From Haloterrigena gelatinilytica (lineage in GTDB: Archaea > Halobacteriota > Halobacteria > Halobacteriales > Natrialbaceae), in the NCBI RefSeq assembly GCF_013342145.1, contig NZ_JABUQZ010000001.1, positions 3,472,001 to 3,536,000 of the forward strand: a stretch of 64,000 nucleotides of DNA, given 5' to 3'. Below are positions 18,552 to 27,251 of this stretch, in pieces (the stretch's first letter is position 1; each line of letters begins with the position of its first letter). The notes beneath the pieces were generated by a model, which saw only the letters and a program-made list of their open reading frames with translations, did no database searches and was not told where the DNA came from. Position numbers and translations under genes: made by a program.

Positions 18552-19231
18552 TGCGATCGAGACGCTCCCTGCTCCGGACCGGCGGCCTGGCCGCGGTCGG
18601 GACGCTCGGCGGCCTCGTCGCGTTACCGTCGCCGCCCGAGGCGACGCCGATGGATCACACGGCCGAAGCCGCCGCGCTGCCGGACGCGGTGGCCGGGTGG
18701 ACCGACGACCGGATCACCCGCGAGACCGAGACGCCGATCGCGCGCTACCAGTACCGCGCGACCGCCGCCGACCCCGACCGAACCGACCGCGAGACGTTCG
18801 TCGCGACGTCGCCGATCAACGTCGTCCTCCTTCCGAACACCGAGACCGACGCGGCCGGCCTCGAGAGCGTCATGGAAGTACTCGAGGCCGAGGGCTGGCT
18901 TCGCGACCCCGACGAGTACACGCGCTACGCCTGGGACCGGACCGAGGGTCGGTTCGTCTGCCAGCAGGCGACGGCCGCCGAATCCTACTTCGGCGCCAGC
19001 GGCCGCTTTCACGTGCGCTGCTGGTCGTTCGAGGGAATCGTCTCGATGCAGGTCCACGAGGACTCGGCCGCCCGGCCGAAACACGACGTGATCTCCTACG
19101 ACCGCGGCCGCGAGTCGATCGCCGCGGCCTTCGACGCGGCCGGCTGGGACGTCTCGCCGGCCGCGATCGATCTCGACAACGACCAGAGCGACCACGACGG
19201 GTTCGCGACCGTCATCACGGAGTCCCAATGA
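18551..19231 (+). CDS. Exported protein of unknown function
   Basis: 226 residues. The N-terminus has the form RSRRSLLRTGGLAAVGTLGGL, a twin-arginine signal typical of haloarchaeal secreted proteins, so it is probably exported folded. The rest is a single compact domain of about 170 residues rich in aromatic and acidic residues (EGWLRDPDEYTRYAWDRTEG near 115), with no catalytic motif I recognise. It overlaps the downstream membrane protein gene by 4 nt (ATGA), so the two are probably co-translated. Confidence 0.7.
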   Translation: MRSRRSLLRTGGLAAVGTLGGLVALPSPPEATPMDHTAEAAALPDAVAGWTDDRITRETETPIARYQYRATAADPDRTDRETFVATSPINVVLLPNTETDAAGLESVMEVLEAEGWLRDPDEYTRYAWDRTEGRFVCQQATAAESYFGASGRFHVRCWSFEGIVSMQVHEDSAARPKHDVISYDRGRESIAAAFDAAGWDVSPAAIDLDNDQSDHDGFATVITESQ

Positions 19232-19935
19232 GCACCGACGACCGCAACCGGAACCGGTTCGCCCTCCGATCCGCAGTCAACGCCGTTCTCGACCATCCGC
19301 TTGCCGGCCTCGAGCGCCGTCGAACGACGGTGGCCGTCGCGTACTTGTGCGCCCTGATCGGGCTGTTCGTCGTCAGCTACGCGGGGGCGAACGTCGCGGT
19401 CGACGACGTGCTGCTGGACACGCTATCGCTCGGGTTCGACCACGTCAGCACCGTCCTGATCGTCGCCGTGTCGGTCACGATCACGATCGTTCCGTTCGCG
19501 TACGCGATCTGGAACGGCGGGCCGGGACTGGCCTTCGCGATCCCGCTGGTGCCGGTCGCTCTCGGCGACCTCGCGGCGGGCCAGTACGTGCTCGGCGTCG
19601 ATACGGCGGTCGCGCTGACCGCCGGCGCGGCCGCGAGCGCGCTCGCCCTCTACGCGACCGACGTTCGGACCGCGGACTCGCTTCGCCCCTGGCGGACCGC
19701 CGGCGGCCCCGCGGTCCCGCGGCTGCTCGCGGTGACGGTCCTGACGGTCGTCGCCGCCTTCGGCATCGCGCGGTTCGTCGCCGTCGTCCCGCCGCGGAGC
19801 CTCGAGCGCTACGCGCCCTTCGCCGCGCTCTGGCTCGTTCCCCTCGGGATCGTCGCCAGCTACTGGGCCGGCGAGGTCCGAACGACGGTCGCGACGCGGA
19901 CCGAGCACACTGACGGCGATCGAGCCGATACGTAA
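19228..19935 (+). CDS. Multi-pass membrane protein of unknown function
   Basis: 235 residues with about six membrane segments (roughly residues 38-58, 75-95, 100-120, 128-145, 165-185, 195-215). A basic N-terminus precedes the first segment and a charged tail follows the last. The start ATG overlaps the stop of the exported protein gene, indicating an operon of two. No transporter or enzyme signature is visible. The pair may form an envelope complex; this is inferred from coupling only. Confidence 0.7.
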   Translation: MSTDDRNRNRFALRSAVNAVLDHPLAGLERRRTTVAVAYLCALIGLFVVSYAGANVAVDDVLLDTLSLGFDHVSTVLIVAVSVTITIVPFAYAIWNGGPGLAFAIPLVPVALGDLAAGQYVLGVDTAVALTAGAAASALALYATDVRTADSLRPWRTAGGPAVPRLLAVTVLTVVAAFGIARFVAVVPPRSLERYAPFAALWLVPLGIVASYWAGEVRTTVATRTEHTDGDRADT

Positions 19936-20099
19936 CCGGCGTCGAACCGAATCGGTAATTCTACGGAGCGACCTCGAGACTTCGCTAACGATTCGACTCG
20001 AGGTACCGTAATCGGCGGCGACCGATCAGCGCCGATTACGGTCACGAGCGGCCGTGAAACAGTTCTTTACCGTTCGTTCGTGAGAGCTACGACCGCACT

Positions 20100-20999
20100 A
20101 TGGGAACTGTTGATGTCGCGATCGGCGTCGACGCGGACTGCGTCGCCGGCTGGCTCGGCTCGTACGGCGGAGCGGACTCGCCCGCGGACCTCTCGCGGGG
20201 GCTGGCCGCCGGCAACGAGGGCATCCCGCGGATGCTCGCGCTCTTCGACGAGCGGGACATCGAGACGTCCTGGTACGTCCCCGGCCACACGATCGACACC
20301 TTCCGCGACGAGATCGAGGCGGTCGCGGCCGACGGCCACGAACTGGGCGTCCACGGCTACTCCCACGAGAACCCGACCGACCTCTCCCGGGAGCAGGAAG
20401 ACGAGATCCTCGAGGTCTCGATCGACCGCATCGAGGACGTCACCGGGTCGGAGCCGGTCGGCCACCGCGCCAGCTGGTGGGAGTTCAGCGAGAACACGCC
20501 CGAACTCGTCGAGAAACACGGCTTCCTGTACGACAGCAGCCTCATGGAGCGGATGTTCGAACCGGGCTGGATGCGCAAGGGCGACAGCTGGGAGAAGATC
20601 CGGTACGAGGAGGACCCCGAGACGTGGATGGAGCCGTACCAGTACGGCGAGGAGACCGATGTCGTCGAGATTCCGATCAGCTGGTATCGCGACGACATTC
20701 CGCCGATGCTCTTTATCAAGCAGCCGATCTACCACGCCGGCTACAAGGATCCGGAGATGATGTACGAGCAGTACTACAAGCGGCAGTTCGACTACCTCTA
20801 CGATCGCCGCGGCGCGGGCGTCTACACCTTCACGATCCACCCGGACATCCACGGCCTGCCCCACATGATTCCGCTGCTCGAGGAGTTCATCCAGTACGTC
20901 AAGAGCCACGAGAACGCGCGGTTCACCACCCTCGAGACGATCGCCGAGACGTACAAAGACGATCCGTCGGTGTACGAGAGCGAGAGCGACTACGTCTGA
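20100..20999 (+). CDS. Polysaccharide deacetylase family protein
   Basis: 299 residues of the NodB-like carbohydrate esterase 4 fold, closest in layout to the PuuE/HpPgdA subgroup. VDVAIGVDAD gives the first motif with two Asp, ELGVHGYSHENP (near 80-92) the HxxxH metal site, and GHRASWWEF the following Arg motif. A late TIHPDIHG (near 242) supplies the C-terminal His. There is no signal peptide, so it probably acts in the cytoplasm on a soluble sugar, allantoin-like or peptide-linked substrate. Its last 10 bp overlap the 3' end of the convergent asparaginase-like gene. Confidence 0.85.
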   Translation: MGTVDVAIGVDADCVAGWLGSYGGADSPADLSRGLAAGNEGIPRMLALFDERDIETSWYVPGHTIDTFRDEIEAVAADGHELGVHGYSHENPTDLSREQEDEILEVSIDRIEDVTGSEPVGHRASWWEFSENTPELVEKHGFLYDSSLMERMFEPGWMRKGDSWEKIRYEEDPETWMEPYQYGEETDVVEIPISWYRDDIPPMLFIKQPIYHAGYKDPEMMYEQYYKRQFDYLYDRRGAGVYTFTIHPDIHGLPHMIPLLEEFIQYVKSHENARFTTLETIAETYKDDPSVYESESDYV

Positions 21000-21640
21000 G
21001 AGTCAACGGGCGAAAATGCCTCTCGTATCGTGTCGTCGTCGTCGAACGCCTCGAGCGCCAGCGCGAGTCGCAGTCTGTGGATCGCGACGCCGTTCCGGTC
21101 GACCGTCGCGACCGGCCCCGTGTTCCGCGAGCGAAACGCCTCGAGGGCGGACGTGTGGGCCTTCGTCACCGATCGGGCGCCGTGGATTGCCTCGTCGAAC
21201 GCGACGAACGTCCCGCCGGCGTCGCGGTCGGCGAACGCCTCGGCGGCGCGGACCGCCGTCAGGAGGTTGCTCGGCCCGTCCGAACTCACCTCGTCCGGGC
21301 GGCGCTGGGCGCCCGTCAGGAACACCGGCGTCTCGGGCCGGACGGTGACGTCGAGGTAGTACGCCGTCTCCTCCATCGTGTCCGTGCCGTGGGTGACGAC
21401 GACGGCGTCGACCGTCGGGTCGGCCTCGAGTTCGCGGACCCGCTCGCCGATCGCCTCGAGCGTCTCGCCGTCGATCTCGAAGCTCGGAACCTGCGCGACC
21501 GACTCGACCGAGAGCGACGCGTGGGCCTCGAGTTCCGGGACGGCCTCGAGGAGGTCCGCGCCCGTCCGCGTCGGCTTCGCCCCGCCGTCCGCGTCGGTGC
21601 TCGCGATCGTGCCGCCCGTGCTGAGAAGCGTCACGTCCAT
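20990..21640 (-). CDS. L-asparaginase, lacking the C-terminal domain
   Basis: 216 residues against about 320 for the family. The N-terminal catalytic domain is intact: STGGTIAS (residues 7-14, first catalytic Thr) and THGTDT (83-88, second Thr, Asp), followed by a Lys in SVTKAHTSA. The family's small C-terminal domain, needed for the dimer interface of known enzymes, is missing; the protein ends after residue 216 where its gene meets the convergent deacetylase gene. The start MDVTLLSTGG is preferred to an ATG 15 nt earlier. Truncation may have removed activity. Confidence 0.8.
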   Translation of the reverse strand: MDVTLLSTGGTIASTDADGGAKPTRTGADLLEAVPELEAHASLSVESVAQVPSFEIDGETLEAIGERVRELEADPTVDAVVVTHGTDTMEETAYYLDVTVRPETPVFLTGAQRRPDEVSSDGPSNLLTAVRAAEAFADRDAGGTFVAFDEAIHGARSVTKAHTSALEAFRSRNTGPVATVDRNGVAIHRLRLALALEAFDDDDTIREAFSPVDSQT

Positions 21641-21795
21641 GGACTCACGTTTCACGGTGACGGCCGAAAAGGTGGTCCCGACCGGCGCTCTCGACCGGTC
21701 CCGAGTCGGTCACGGCTCGCGACTCAGCGTTCGATACGTCCGGAGCATTCGTATAGGGGCGAACGGTCACTCCACACGAACACGGTGCCAGCGTC

Positions 21796-23943
21796 ATGAG
21801 TCCCTCGTCGCAGTTACGCCCGCGGACGGTGGTCTACCTCGCCGAAACCGACGATGCGGCCCGCGACGGCGCGGCCGCCCTCGAGCGCGTCGACTCGGGT
21901 CCGGAGCGCACGGTCCACCCGCTGACGACGGCCGTCGTCGATAGCCTGGCCGACTGGGCGTCCGCGGTCGACTGCGTCGTCTTCGCGGAGACGCCGACGA
22001 CCGCGGCGGGAGCCACGCTGCTCGAGGCCGCCGAGGCCTGCGGGTCGACGCCGCTGGTGCTCTTCACCCGGTCCGCGTACGCGCCGGCGGCCGCGCGGTC
22101 GACCGACGGGATCGACGGCTACGTCCGCCGGGATACCGACGGCGCCGTCGCCCACCTCGCGGACGAGATCGAGTGGGTCTGCGCCGGCGAGCGCGCTGGC
22201 GCGGCGACGGCGCTGCCCGCCGCCGCCGCGGATTCGGGTTCGAACGCGGACGCGGTCGAGACGGGCGATACCGATACCACTGACACGACCGAGACCGCCG
22301 GCGCCGAGCGCCGGCCGGTCGCCGATATCCTCGAGGCGCTCCCCGACGTCGTCGCGTGCGAGGAGCGCGACCGACTCTTCGAGCGCCTGGTCGCGACCGC
22401 CGCCGACGCCGTCGGGACCGAGTGCGGCTGGCTGTCGACGGTCCACTTCGGCGAGTTGACGCCGCGGGCGACCACCGACGCGGTCGCGGCCGAGGACCTC
22501 GCCTCGATGCCCCGCGAGGGACCTCTCGACGAGGCACTCCGGAGCGGCGAGCCGATTCGGATCGACGACCTCGCGGCCGACGGGCGTCCGGAGCCGCCCC
22601 TCGAGGGGACGGAATCGCTGTGCTGTGCGCCGGTCGGCGACGTCGGCCTCCTCCTGCTCGCCGCCGCGGAACCGGCGGCGTTCGACGGCCGGGATCGCGA
22701 CCTCCTCGCCGCGTGGGCGCGGGTCGGAGCCGCCGTCCTCGAGCGCGTCGAGACGGAAGCGGGCCTGCGGACAGATCGCGATCGGCTGCGCGGGGAACTG
22801 GACCGAGCCACCGAGGCTCGAGACCGACTCGAAGCGGAACGCGACGATCTGGCGGCCGAACGCGATCGGCTCGCCGCGGAGCGCGACCGCGCCCGAGCGC
22901 TGTTCGCGACCGTCCCGGATCCGGCGGTCCACTACGAGATCGACGGCGGCCGGCCGGTCGTCCGGGACGTCAACGACGCCTTTTCCGACGTCTTCGGCGC
23001 CGAACCGGCGGCGATCGTCGACGAGCCGCTGGACGCGGCTCCCCTCCCGCCGGGACTCGAGCACCGGCGGGCGACGCTGACCGAGGCGCTCCGGGCCGGT
23101 CGACGCCGGCAGCTGGTCAGCCGGCGCGAGACCGTCGACGGCGTCCGCGAGTTCCGGCTGACGGTGGTCCCCCTCGAGGCGGCCGACGGCGACGGCTCGG
23201 ACGGGTCGGAGCCGGCCGGCGAAATCACCAATCCCGAGGGATTGGTCGTCTACGGCGACGTCACCGACGCGAACCGGACGGAGCGGGAACTGGCGGCCGC
23301 CGAGGGGCGCCTCGAGGCGATCGCGGAGAGCCTCGAGACGGACGTTCGAACGCCGCTGAACGTCGCCCGCGGCTATCTCGAACTCGTCGAGGAGACCCGC
23401 GACGCGGAGCACTTCGCCGAGGTCGAGACGGCCCAGGAACGGCTCCGCGAACGCGTCGCGGAACTGCTCGCGATCGCCCGCCGGGACGAGGTGGCCGTCG
23501 AGACCGAACCCGTCGCCGTCACCGACGTCGCGCGTCGGGCCTGGGTCGCCGTCGACACCGGCGACGCGCGGCTCGTGACCCGCGAGGATCGCGTCCTCAA
23601 GGCCGACAAGGCGCAGCTACGGGAGCTGTTCGAACACCTGTTGCAGGCTGCGGTCGAGAGCGTCGCCGAGGGAAGCGACGACGACGCGCCGGTCGTCACC
23701 GTCGGGGCGACCGACGACGGGTTCGCCGTGACCGGCCATCCCGCGGGGACCGACGTGACGTCCGCCGGATGGGAGACGACCCCCGTTCCGGGTCGGTTGG
23801 CCGCCGCCGACGGCACCGGGTTCGGGCTCGGGCCGGTCGAGCGGATCGCCGACGCCCACGGCTGGGACGTCGGCGTCGCCACCGACGAGGGAGCCACCTT
23901 CGCGTTTCGCGGGATCGGCCCGGCCGACGTGAGTCGCGACTGA
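21796..23943 (+). CDS. Receiver-GAF-PAS-histidine-kinase-like protein with degenerate kinase core
   Basis: 715 residues. Receiver-like domain at about 8-125, but with DCVVFAETP where a phosphoacceptor Asp would be. GAF domain at about 175-325, a coiled coil at about 326-372 (repeated DRLxAERD), a PAS domain at about 375-490, then a HisKA/HATPase-like region. In the H-box the usual HDLRxPL reads TDVRTPL, with Thr515 in place of the phosphorylated His. In the N-box the key Asn is Ala618, and the G1 box is not recognisable; only GTGFGLG of the G2 box is kept. The protein is thus probably a pseudokinase that senses through GAF/PAS and regulates a partner. It stands alone, with no response regulator nearby. 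Confidence 0.8.
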   Translation: MSPSSQLRPRTVVYLAETDDAARDGAAALERVDSGPERTVHPLTTAVVDSLADWASAVDCVVFAETPTTAAGATLLEAAEACGSTPLVLFTRSAYAPAAARSTDGIDGYVRRDTDGAVAHLADEIEWVCAGERAGAATALPAAAADSGSNADAVETGDTDTTDTTETAGAERRPVADILEALPDVVACEERDRLFERLVATAADAVGTECGWLSTVHFGELTPRATTDAVAAEDLASMPREGPLDEALRSGEPIRIDDLAADGRPEPPLEGTESLCCAPVGDVGLLLLAAAEPAAFDGRDRDLLAAWARVGAAVLERVETEAGLRTDRDRLRGELDRATEARDRLEAERDDLAAERDRLAAERDRARALFATVPDPAVHYEIDGGRPVVRDVNDAFSDVFGAEPAAIVDEPLDAAPLPPGLEHRRATLTEALRAGRRRQLVSRRETVDGVREFRLTVVPLEAADGDGSDGSEPAGEITNPEGLVVYGDVTDANRTERELAAAEGRLEAIAESLETDVRTPLNVARGYLELVEETRDAEHFAEVETAQERLRERVAELLAIARRDEVAVETEPVAVTDVARRAWVAVDTGDARLVTREDRVLKADKAQLRELFEHLLQAAVESVAEGSDDDAPVVTVGATDDGFAVTGHPAGTDVTSAGWETTPVPGRLAAADGTGFGLGPVERIADAHGWDVGVATDEGATFAFRGIGPADVSRD

Positions 23944-24248
23944 GACGGACACTTCCGTCGCCGTAAAAAAGCGTACTTCGGACGGCGTGTTACAACCTCG
24001 AGTCGAAACGAAGGGCAGATGGCGAAGGCGGACCGGTCAGGCGTCGTCCTCGAGGGCCAGCGCCGCCAGCAGCGCCTCGAGTTGCAGCCGTTCGTTCGCG
24101 CCCTCGGTGATCCGGTAGTCGACCTCGCCGAGTCGCTCGAGCAGGCGCACGGTCGCCGTCTCGGGGATGTCGAACTCCCAGGCCGAGCGGTGCAGTTGGT
24201 CGATGACGTCGCCGCCGGCGAGCCCGCGCTCGGTCAGCAGGTCCTCCA

Positions 24249-24580
24249 GGGCGGCGCGGGCGGCGGTGAAGTCGCCGTCGATGGCGTGTTCGACCATCTC
24301 CTCGACCTCCTCGGGGCGCGCGGTGGCGGTGATCGCGAAGACGGTCTCCTCGTCGACGGTCTCGCCCATCACGGCCGCGGCCTGGAGGCCGTTGATCGCC
24401 TTTCGCATGTCGCCGTCGGCCGCGTAGACCAGGGCGTCGACGCCGTCGTCGGTGACCTCGATCCCCTCGTTTTCGGCGATTTCGCGGACCTGGGCCTCGA
24501 TGGCGTCCTCGGTGAGTTCGGTAAAGCGGAAGACCGCACACCGGGACTGGATGGGGTCGATGATCTGACTCGAGTAGTTA
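24249..24580. repeat. Tandem duplication in rfcS, intact copy (332 bp)
   Basis: This copy encodes the RfcS lid/collar region in frame and continues into the normal C-terminus. The same segment recurs at 24582-24902 with one base between them. Confidence 0.9.
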
Positions 24581-24581
24581 C

Positions 24582-24902
24582 GGGCGGCGCGGGCGGCGGT
24601 GAAGTCGCCGTCGATGGCGTGTTCGACCATCTCCTCGACCTCCTCGGGCGCGGTGGCGGTGATCGCGAAGACGGTCTCCTCGTCGACGGTCTCGCCATCA
24701 CGGCCGCGGCCTGGAGGCCGTTGATCGCATGTCGCCGTCGGCCGCGTAGACCAGGGCGTCGTCGCCGTCGTCGGTGACCTCTGATCCCCTGTTTTCGGCG
24801 ATTTCGCGGACCTGGGCCTCGATGGCGTCCTCGGTGAGTTCGGTAAAGCGGAAGACCGCACACCGGGACTGGATGGGGTCGATGATCTGACTCGAGTAGT
24901 TA
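24582..24902. repeat. Tandem duplication in rfcS, degraded copy (321 bp)
   Basis: Matches 24249-24580 except for a 3-bp deletion, a 1-bp deletion, a 7-bp deletion (CTTTCGC region), one substitution, one inserted T and one lost C. These changes shift the frame. The error pattern is like that of the 4915-5105 copy. Confidence 0.9.
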
Positions 24903-25506
24903 CACGAGAGGATGAAGCGCGTGTTGTTCGAGAACTGCTCCATCGTCCGACGCAGCGCGGACTGGGCGTCGGAGGTCAGCGCGTCGGCCTCGTCCAGGAA
25001 GATGATGCGGTGATCGTAGCCGCCGAACGAAGAGCGCGCGAAGTCCTTGATCCGGTCGCGGACGACGTCGATTCCGCGCTGGTCGGAGGCGTTGAGTTCG
25101 AGGAAGTTCTCGCGCCAGTCGTCGCCGTAGATTTCGCGCGCGACGGCCTGTGACGCCGTGGTTTTCCCCGTTCCGGCCGGCCCCGCAAACATGAGGTGGG
25201 GGAGGTCGTCCTGCTCGACGTAGCGTTGCAGCCGCGGGATGATGTTCTCGTGGCCCTTGATCTCGTCGAGCCGTTCCGGCCGGTACTTCTCGATCCAGAC
25301 TTCGGTCCTGCCGGGTGTCGGCTCCGCCGCCTCGGCGTCGGCCTCGCTCATACCGCTCGCAAGGTGCGGCCGGAAGGTGAATCTTGCCTTGTCCGCGTCG
25401 GCCCGGTGGTCCCCCGGCCGCCGGCAGGGAATCACGACGGGGAGACAGTCCGACGTACTGACCGTTGCGTAGGGTATTTTTCTCGAGACTCGTCGTACGA
25501 TCCTGT

Positions 25507-26592
25507 ATGTCCGGTAACAGTAACTCGCGAACGCTGCTCGTCATCGCCCTCGCGGCCGTCGTCGTCGCCGGCGCCGTCCCGGCCACCGTCGCCGGACAGG
25601 CCGATCGAACGGGCGGCACGGTCGTCGTCGAGGAGGGCGAGACCGTCGACAGCCTCGAGGCGTTCGGGGGAACGGTCATCGTCGAAGGCACCGTAACGGG
25701 CGACGTCAGCGCCGTCGCCGGCGACGTGCGGATCGACGGAACCGTCGAGGGGGACCTCGAGGCCGTCGGCGGCAGCGTGACGATCGCCGGGACCGTCGAC
25801 GGCGACGTCGAAGCCGCCGGCGGGAGCGTGACGATCACCGAGGAGGGAGTCGTCGGCGGGACGACCTCGATCGGCGCCGGAACGGTCGTCGTCGACGGGA
25901 CGCTCGAGGGAGACGCGGAGATCGGCGCCGAGACGATCCAGCTGGGCGAGGGCGCGTCGATCGCGGGCGATCTGCGCTACGGCGGCGATCTCGAGGGGAA
26001 CACCGACGCGGTCGCCGGTACCATCGAGCAGGATTCGTCGGTCGGCGTCGACGTCGCGCCGACGATCCAGCCGATCGCCTCGTGGCTGTTCGCGGCCTAC
26101 GCGCTGGCGCTGAACCTCGTGCTCGGGGCGGCGTTGCTCGCCCTGTTCCCTCGGTTCTCGGACGGGGTCGCCAGTCGGGCCGCGAGCACGCCCGGACGGT
26201 CCGGACTGGTCGGGCTCGGGGTCCTCATCGGCGTTCCGGTCCTGCTGGTCGCGGTGGCGCTCACGGTGATCGGCATCCCGTTCTCGATCGTCGGCGCGTT
26301 CCTGTTCGCCCTCGCCGTCTGGCTCGGGCTCGTCTACGGCCGCTTCGCCGTCGGCGCGTGGCTGCTCTCGCTCGTCGGCGTCGGAAACCGCTGGCTCGCG
26401 CTGGTGGTCGGGCTGGTCATCGGCGCGGCGCTGGGGCTGGTGCCGTACGTCGGCGACCTGCTGAACCTGCTCGTGCTCCTGCTCGGCATCGGCGCGCTCG
26501 CCGTCGGCCTGTTCAGCCACTGGCGAACGGCCCGCGAGCGCGACCGGGAGTCGCGCGGCGGCGTCGGACCGAGTGGGCCGACGACCGACTGA
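25507..26592 (+). CDS. Bactofilin-like (polymer-forming) exported/membrane protein
   Basis: 361 residues. A signal peptide (residues 1-30, ending TVAGQ) precedes a right-handed beta-helix-like run of repeated units, GxVxVxGTVxGDVxAVxGxVxI (about residues 35-175), typical of polymer-forming cytoskeletal proteins. Four or five membrane segments follow (about residues 195-345), ending in a basic tail. The beta-solenoid probably lies outside the membrane and may scaffold the envelope. It is divergent from rfcS. Start MSGNSNSRT at 25507 is preferred to an ATG 42 nt upstream because the signal peptide begins there. Confidence 0.82.
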   Translation: MSGNSNSRTLLVIALAAVVVAGAVPATVAGQADRTGGTVVVEEGETVDSLEAFGGTVIVEGTVTGDVSAVAGDVRIDGTVEGDLEAVGGSVTIAGTVDGDVEAAGGSVTITEEGVVGGTTSIGAGTVVVDGTLEGDAEIGAETIQLGEGASIAGDLRYGGDLEGNTDAVAGTIEQDSSVGVDVAPTIQPIASWLFAAYALALNLVLGAALLALFPRFSDGVASRAASTPGRSGLVGLGVLIGVPVLLVAVALTVIGIPFSIVGAFLFALAVWLGLVYGRFAVGAWLLSLVGVGNRWLALVVGLVIGAALGLVPYVGDLLNLLVLLLGIGALAVGLFSHWRTARERDRESRGGVGPSGPTTD

Positions 26593-26679
26593 GTACGTTC
26601 GATACCCGCCGGGTCGACGGCGCGGCGACGGGCCTCGCGAGAGCGACGCGCTCAAGTCCGCGCTCGCGTAACGGCGACT

Positions 26680-26916
26680 ATGCGCGTCACCGTCGACGTC
26701 AAGGGCGAGGAGACCCGCGAGATCGACCTCGAGTCGGTCTCGGCGTCGGGAGCGACCGGAGACGGCGAGCCGACCCCGACCTATCAGGACCTCCTCCGCG
26801 AGGTCGATCTCAGCCCTCACGAGGTGAGCGTCCTCGTCGACGGTCGCCCGGTTCCGGAGGACCAGCCCGTCGAGAGCGAGCACGTAACGGTGTTGCGGCT
26901 GATCAAGGGCGGCTAA
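26680..26916 (+). CDS. samp2: Small archaeal ubiquitin-like modifier SAMP2
   Basis: 78 residues, beta-grasp ubiquitin-like fold ending in the diglycine LRLIKGG. The core LSPHEVSVLVDGRPVPEDQPV closely matches Haloferax SAMP2. Established: SAMP2 is adenylated by UbaA and attached to lysines of target proteins, and it also carries sulfur for tRNA thiolation. An insert of about ten residues (ASGATGDGEP) lies between the first strands relative to Haloferax. It stands alone, 87 nt behind the bactofilin-like gene. Confidence 0.92.
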   Translation: MRVTVDVKGEETREIDLESVSASGATGDGEPTPTYQDLLREVDLSPHEVSVLVDGRPVPEDQPVESEHVTVLRLIKGG

Positions 26917-27251
26917 CGCCGGTCGCGGATCGGTAGACCGACCGCGGGTCGGAGCGGCCGTCGAGCGTGCGTCCGACTCGGTCGACGAGTTCTGTGACTG
27001 TGAGGCCGTCCCCGTGTACGAGTAGTCGCCGCACGCTCCGCAAACTGCGCAGTGGTCAACGGGATCGACGCAGGAGTTCTGAAGCCGAACGAAAAGCTCG
27101 TTTCCGAGAGTGGTCGAATCGCGACGTCCGAGAGAAAGCGAACGACGAGCGCGATCGACGACGCCTGCGGCTCGAGCGAGGAACCGATCGGCGACCCGTC
27201 TCGAGCGTTTCGGCGCCGTCGGTGGCGAATCGAGGGACGGTTGCGGGCGAC
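26917..27251. other. Intergenic region, no gene seen
   Basis: About 335 bp between samp2 and the convergent oxidase gene. A GC-rich inverted repeat right after samp2 (GGTCGCGGATCGGTAGACCGACC) may act in termination. No codon-biased frame, RNA gene or repeat was found. Confidence 0.4.

Larger units (their letters stand above)
24037..25351 (-). pseudogene. rfcS: Replication factor C small subunit, disrupted by an internal tandem duplication
   Basis: The clamp-loader small subunit that helps load PCNA at primer ends. The N-terminal part is intact: [18 protein letters not shown], Walker [11 protein letters not shown], Walker B LDEAD, and the SRC motif [10 protein letters not shown]. After NYSSQIIDP the sequence repeats. 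A first copy (24582-24902) carries a 3-, a 1- and a 7-base deletion plus one inserted and one lost base that destroy the frame; the second (24249-24580) is clean and leads to a normal C-terminus ending ALALEDDA. Joining the N-terminal part directly to the clean copy restores a normal archaeal RfcS of about 330 residues. RfcS is essential, so a misassembly or a heterogeneous sample is more likely than true loss. Start [11 protein letters not shown] at 25351. Confidence 0.85.

Noticed and set aside
21814-23412. Long minus-strand frame opposite the kinase-like gene
   Set aside because: Antisense of a codon-biased real gene, Arg/Gly rich and without any domain.
24037-24861. A second, complete RFC subunit gene
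   Set aside because: The frame lacks Walker A and B and is merely the C-terminal part of rfcS after the tandem repeat.
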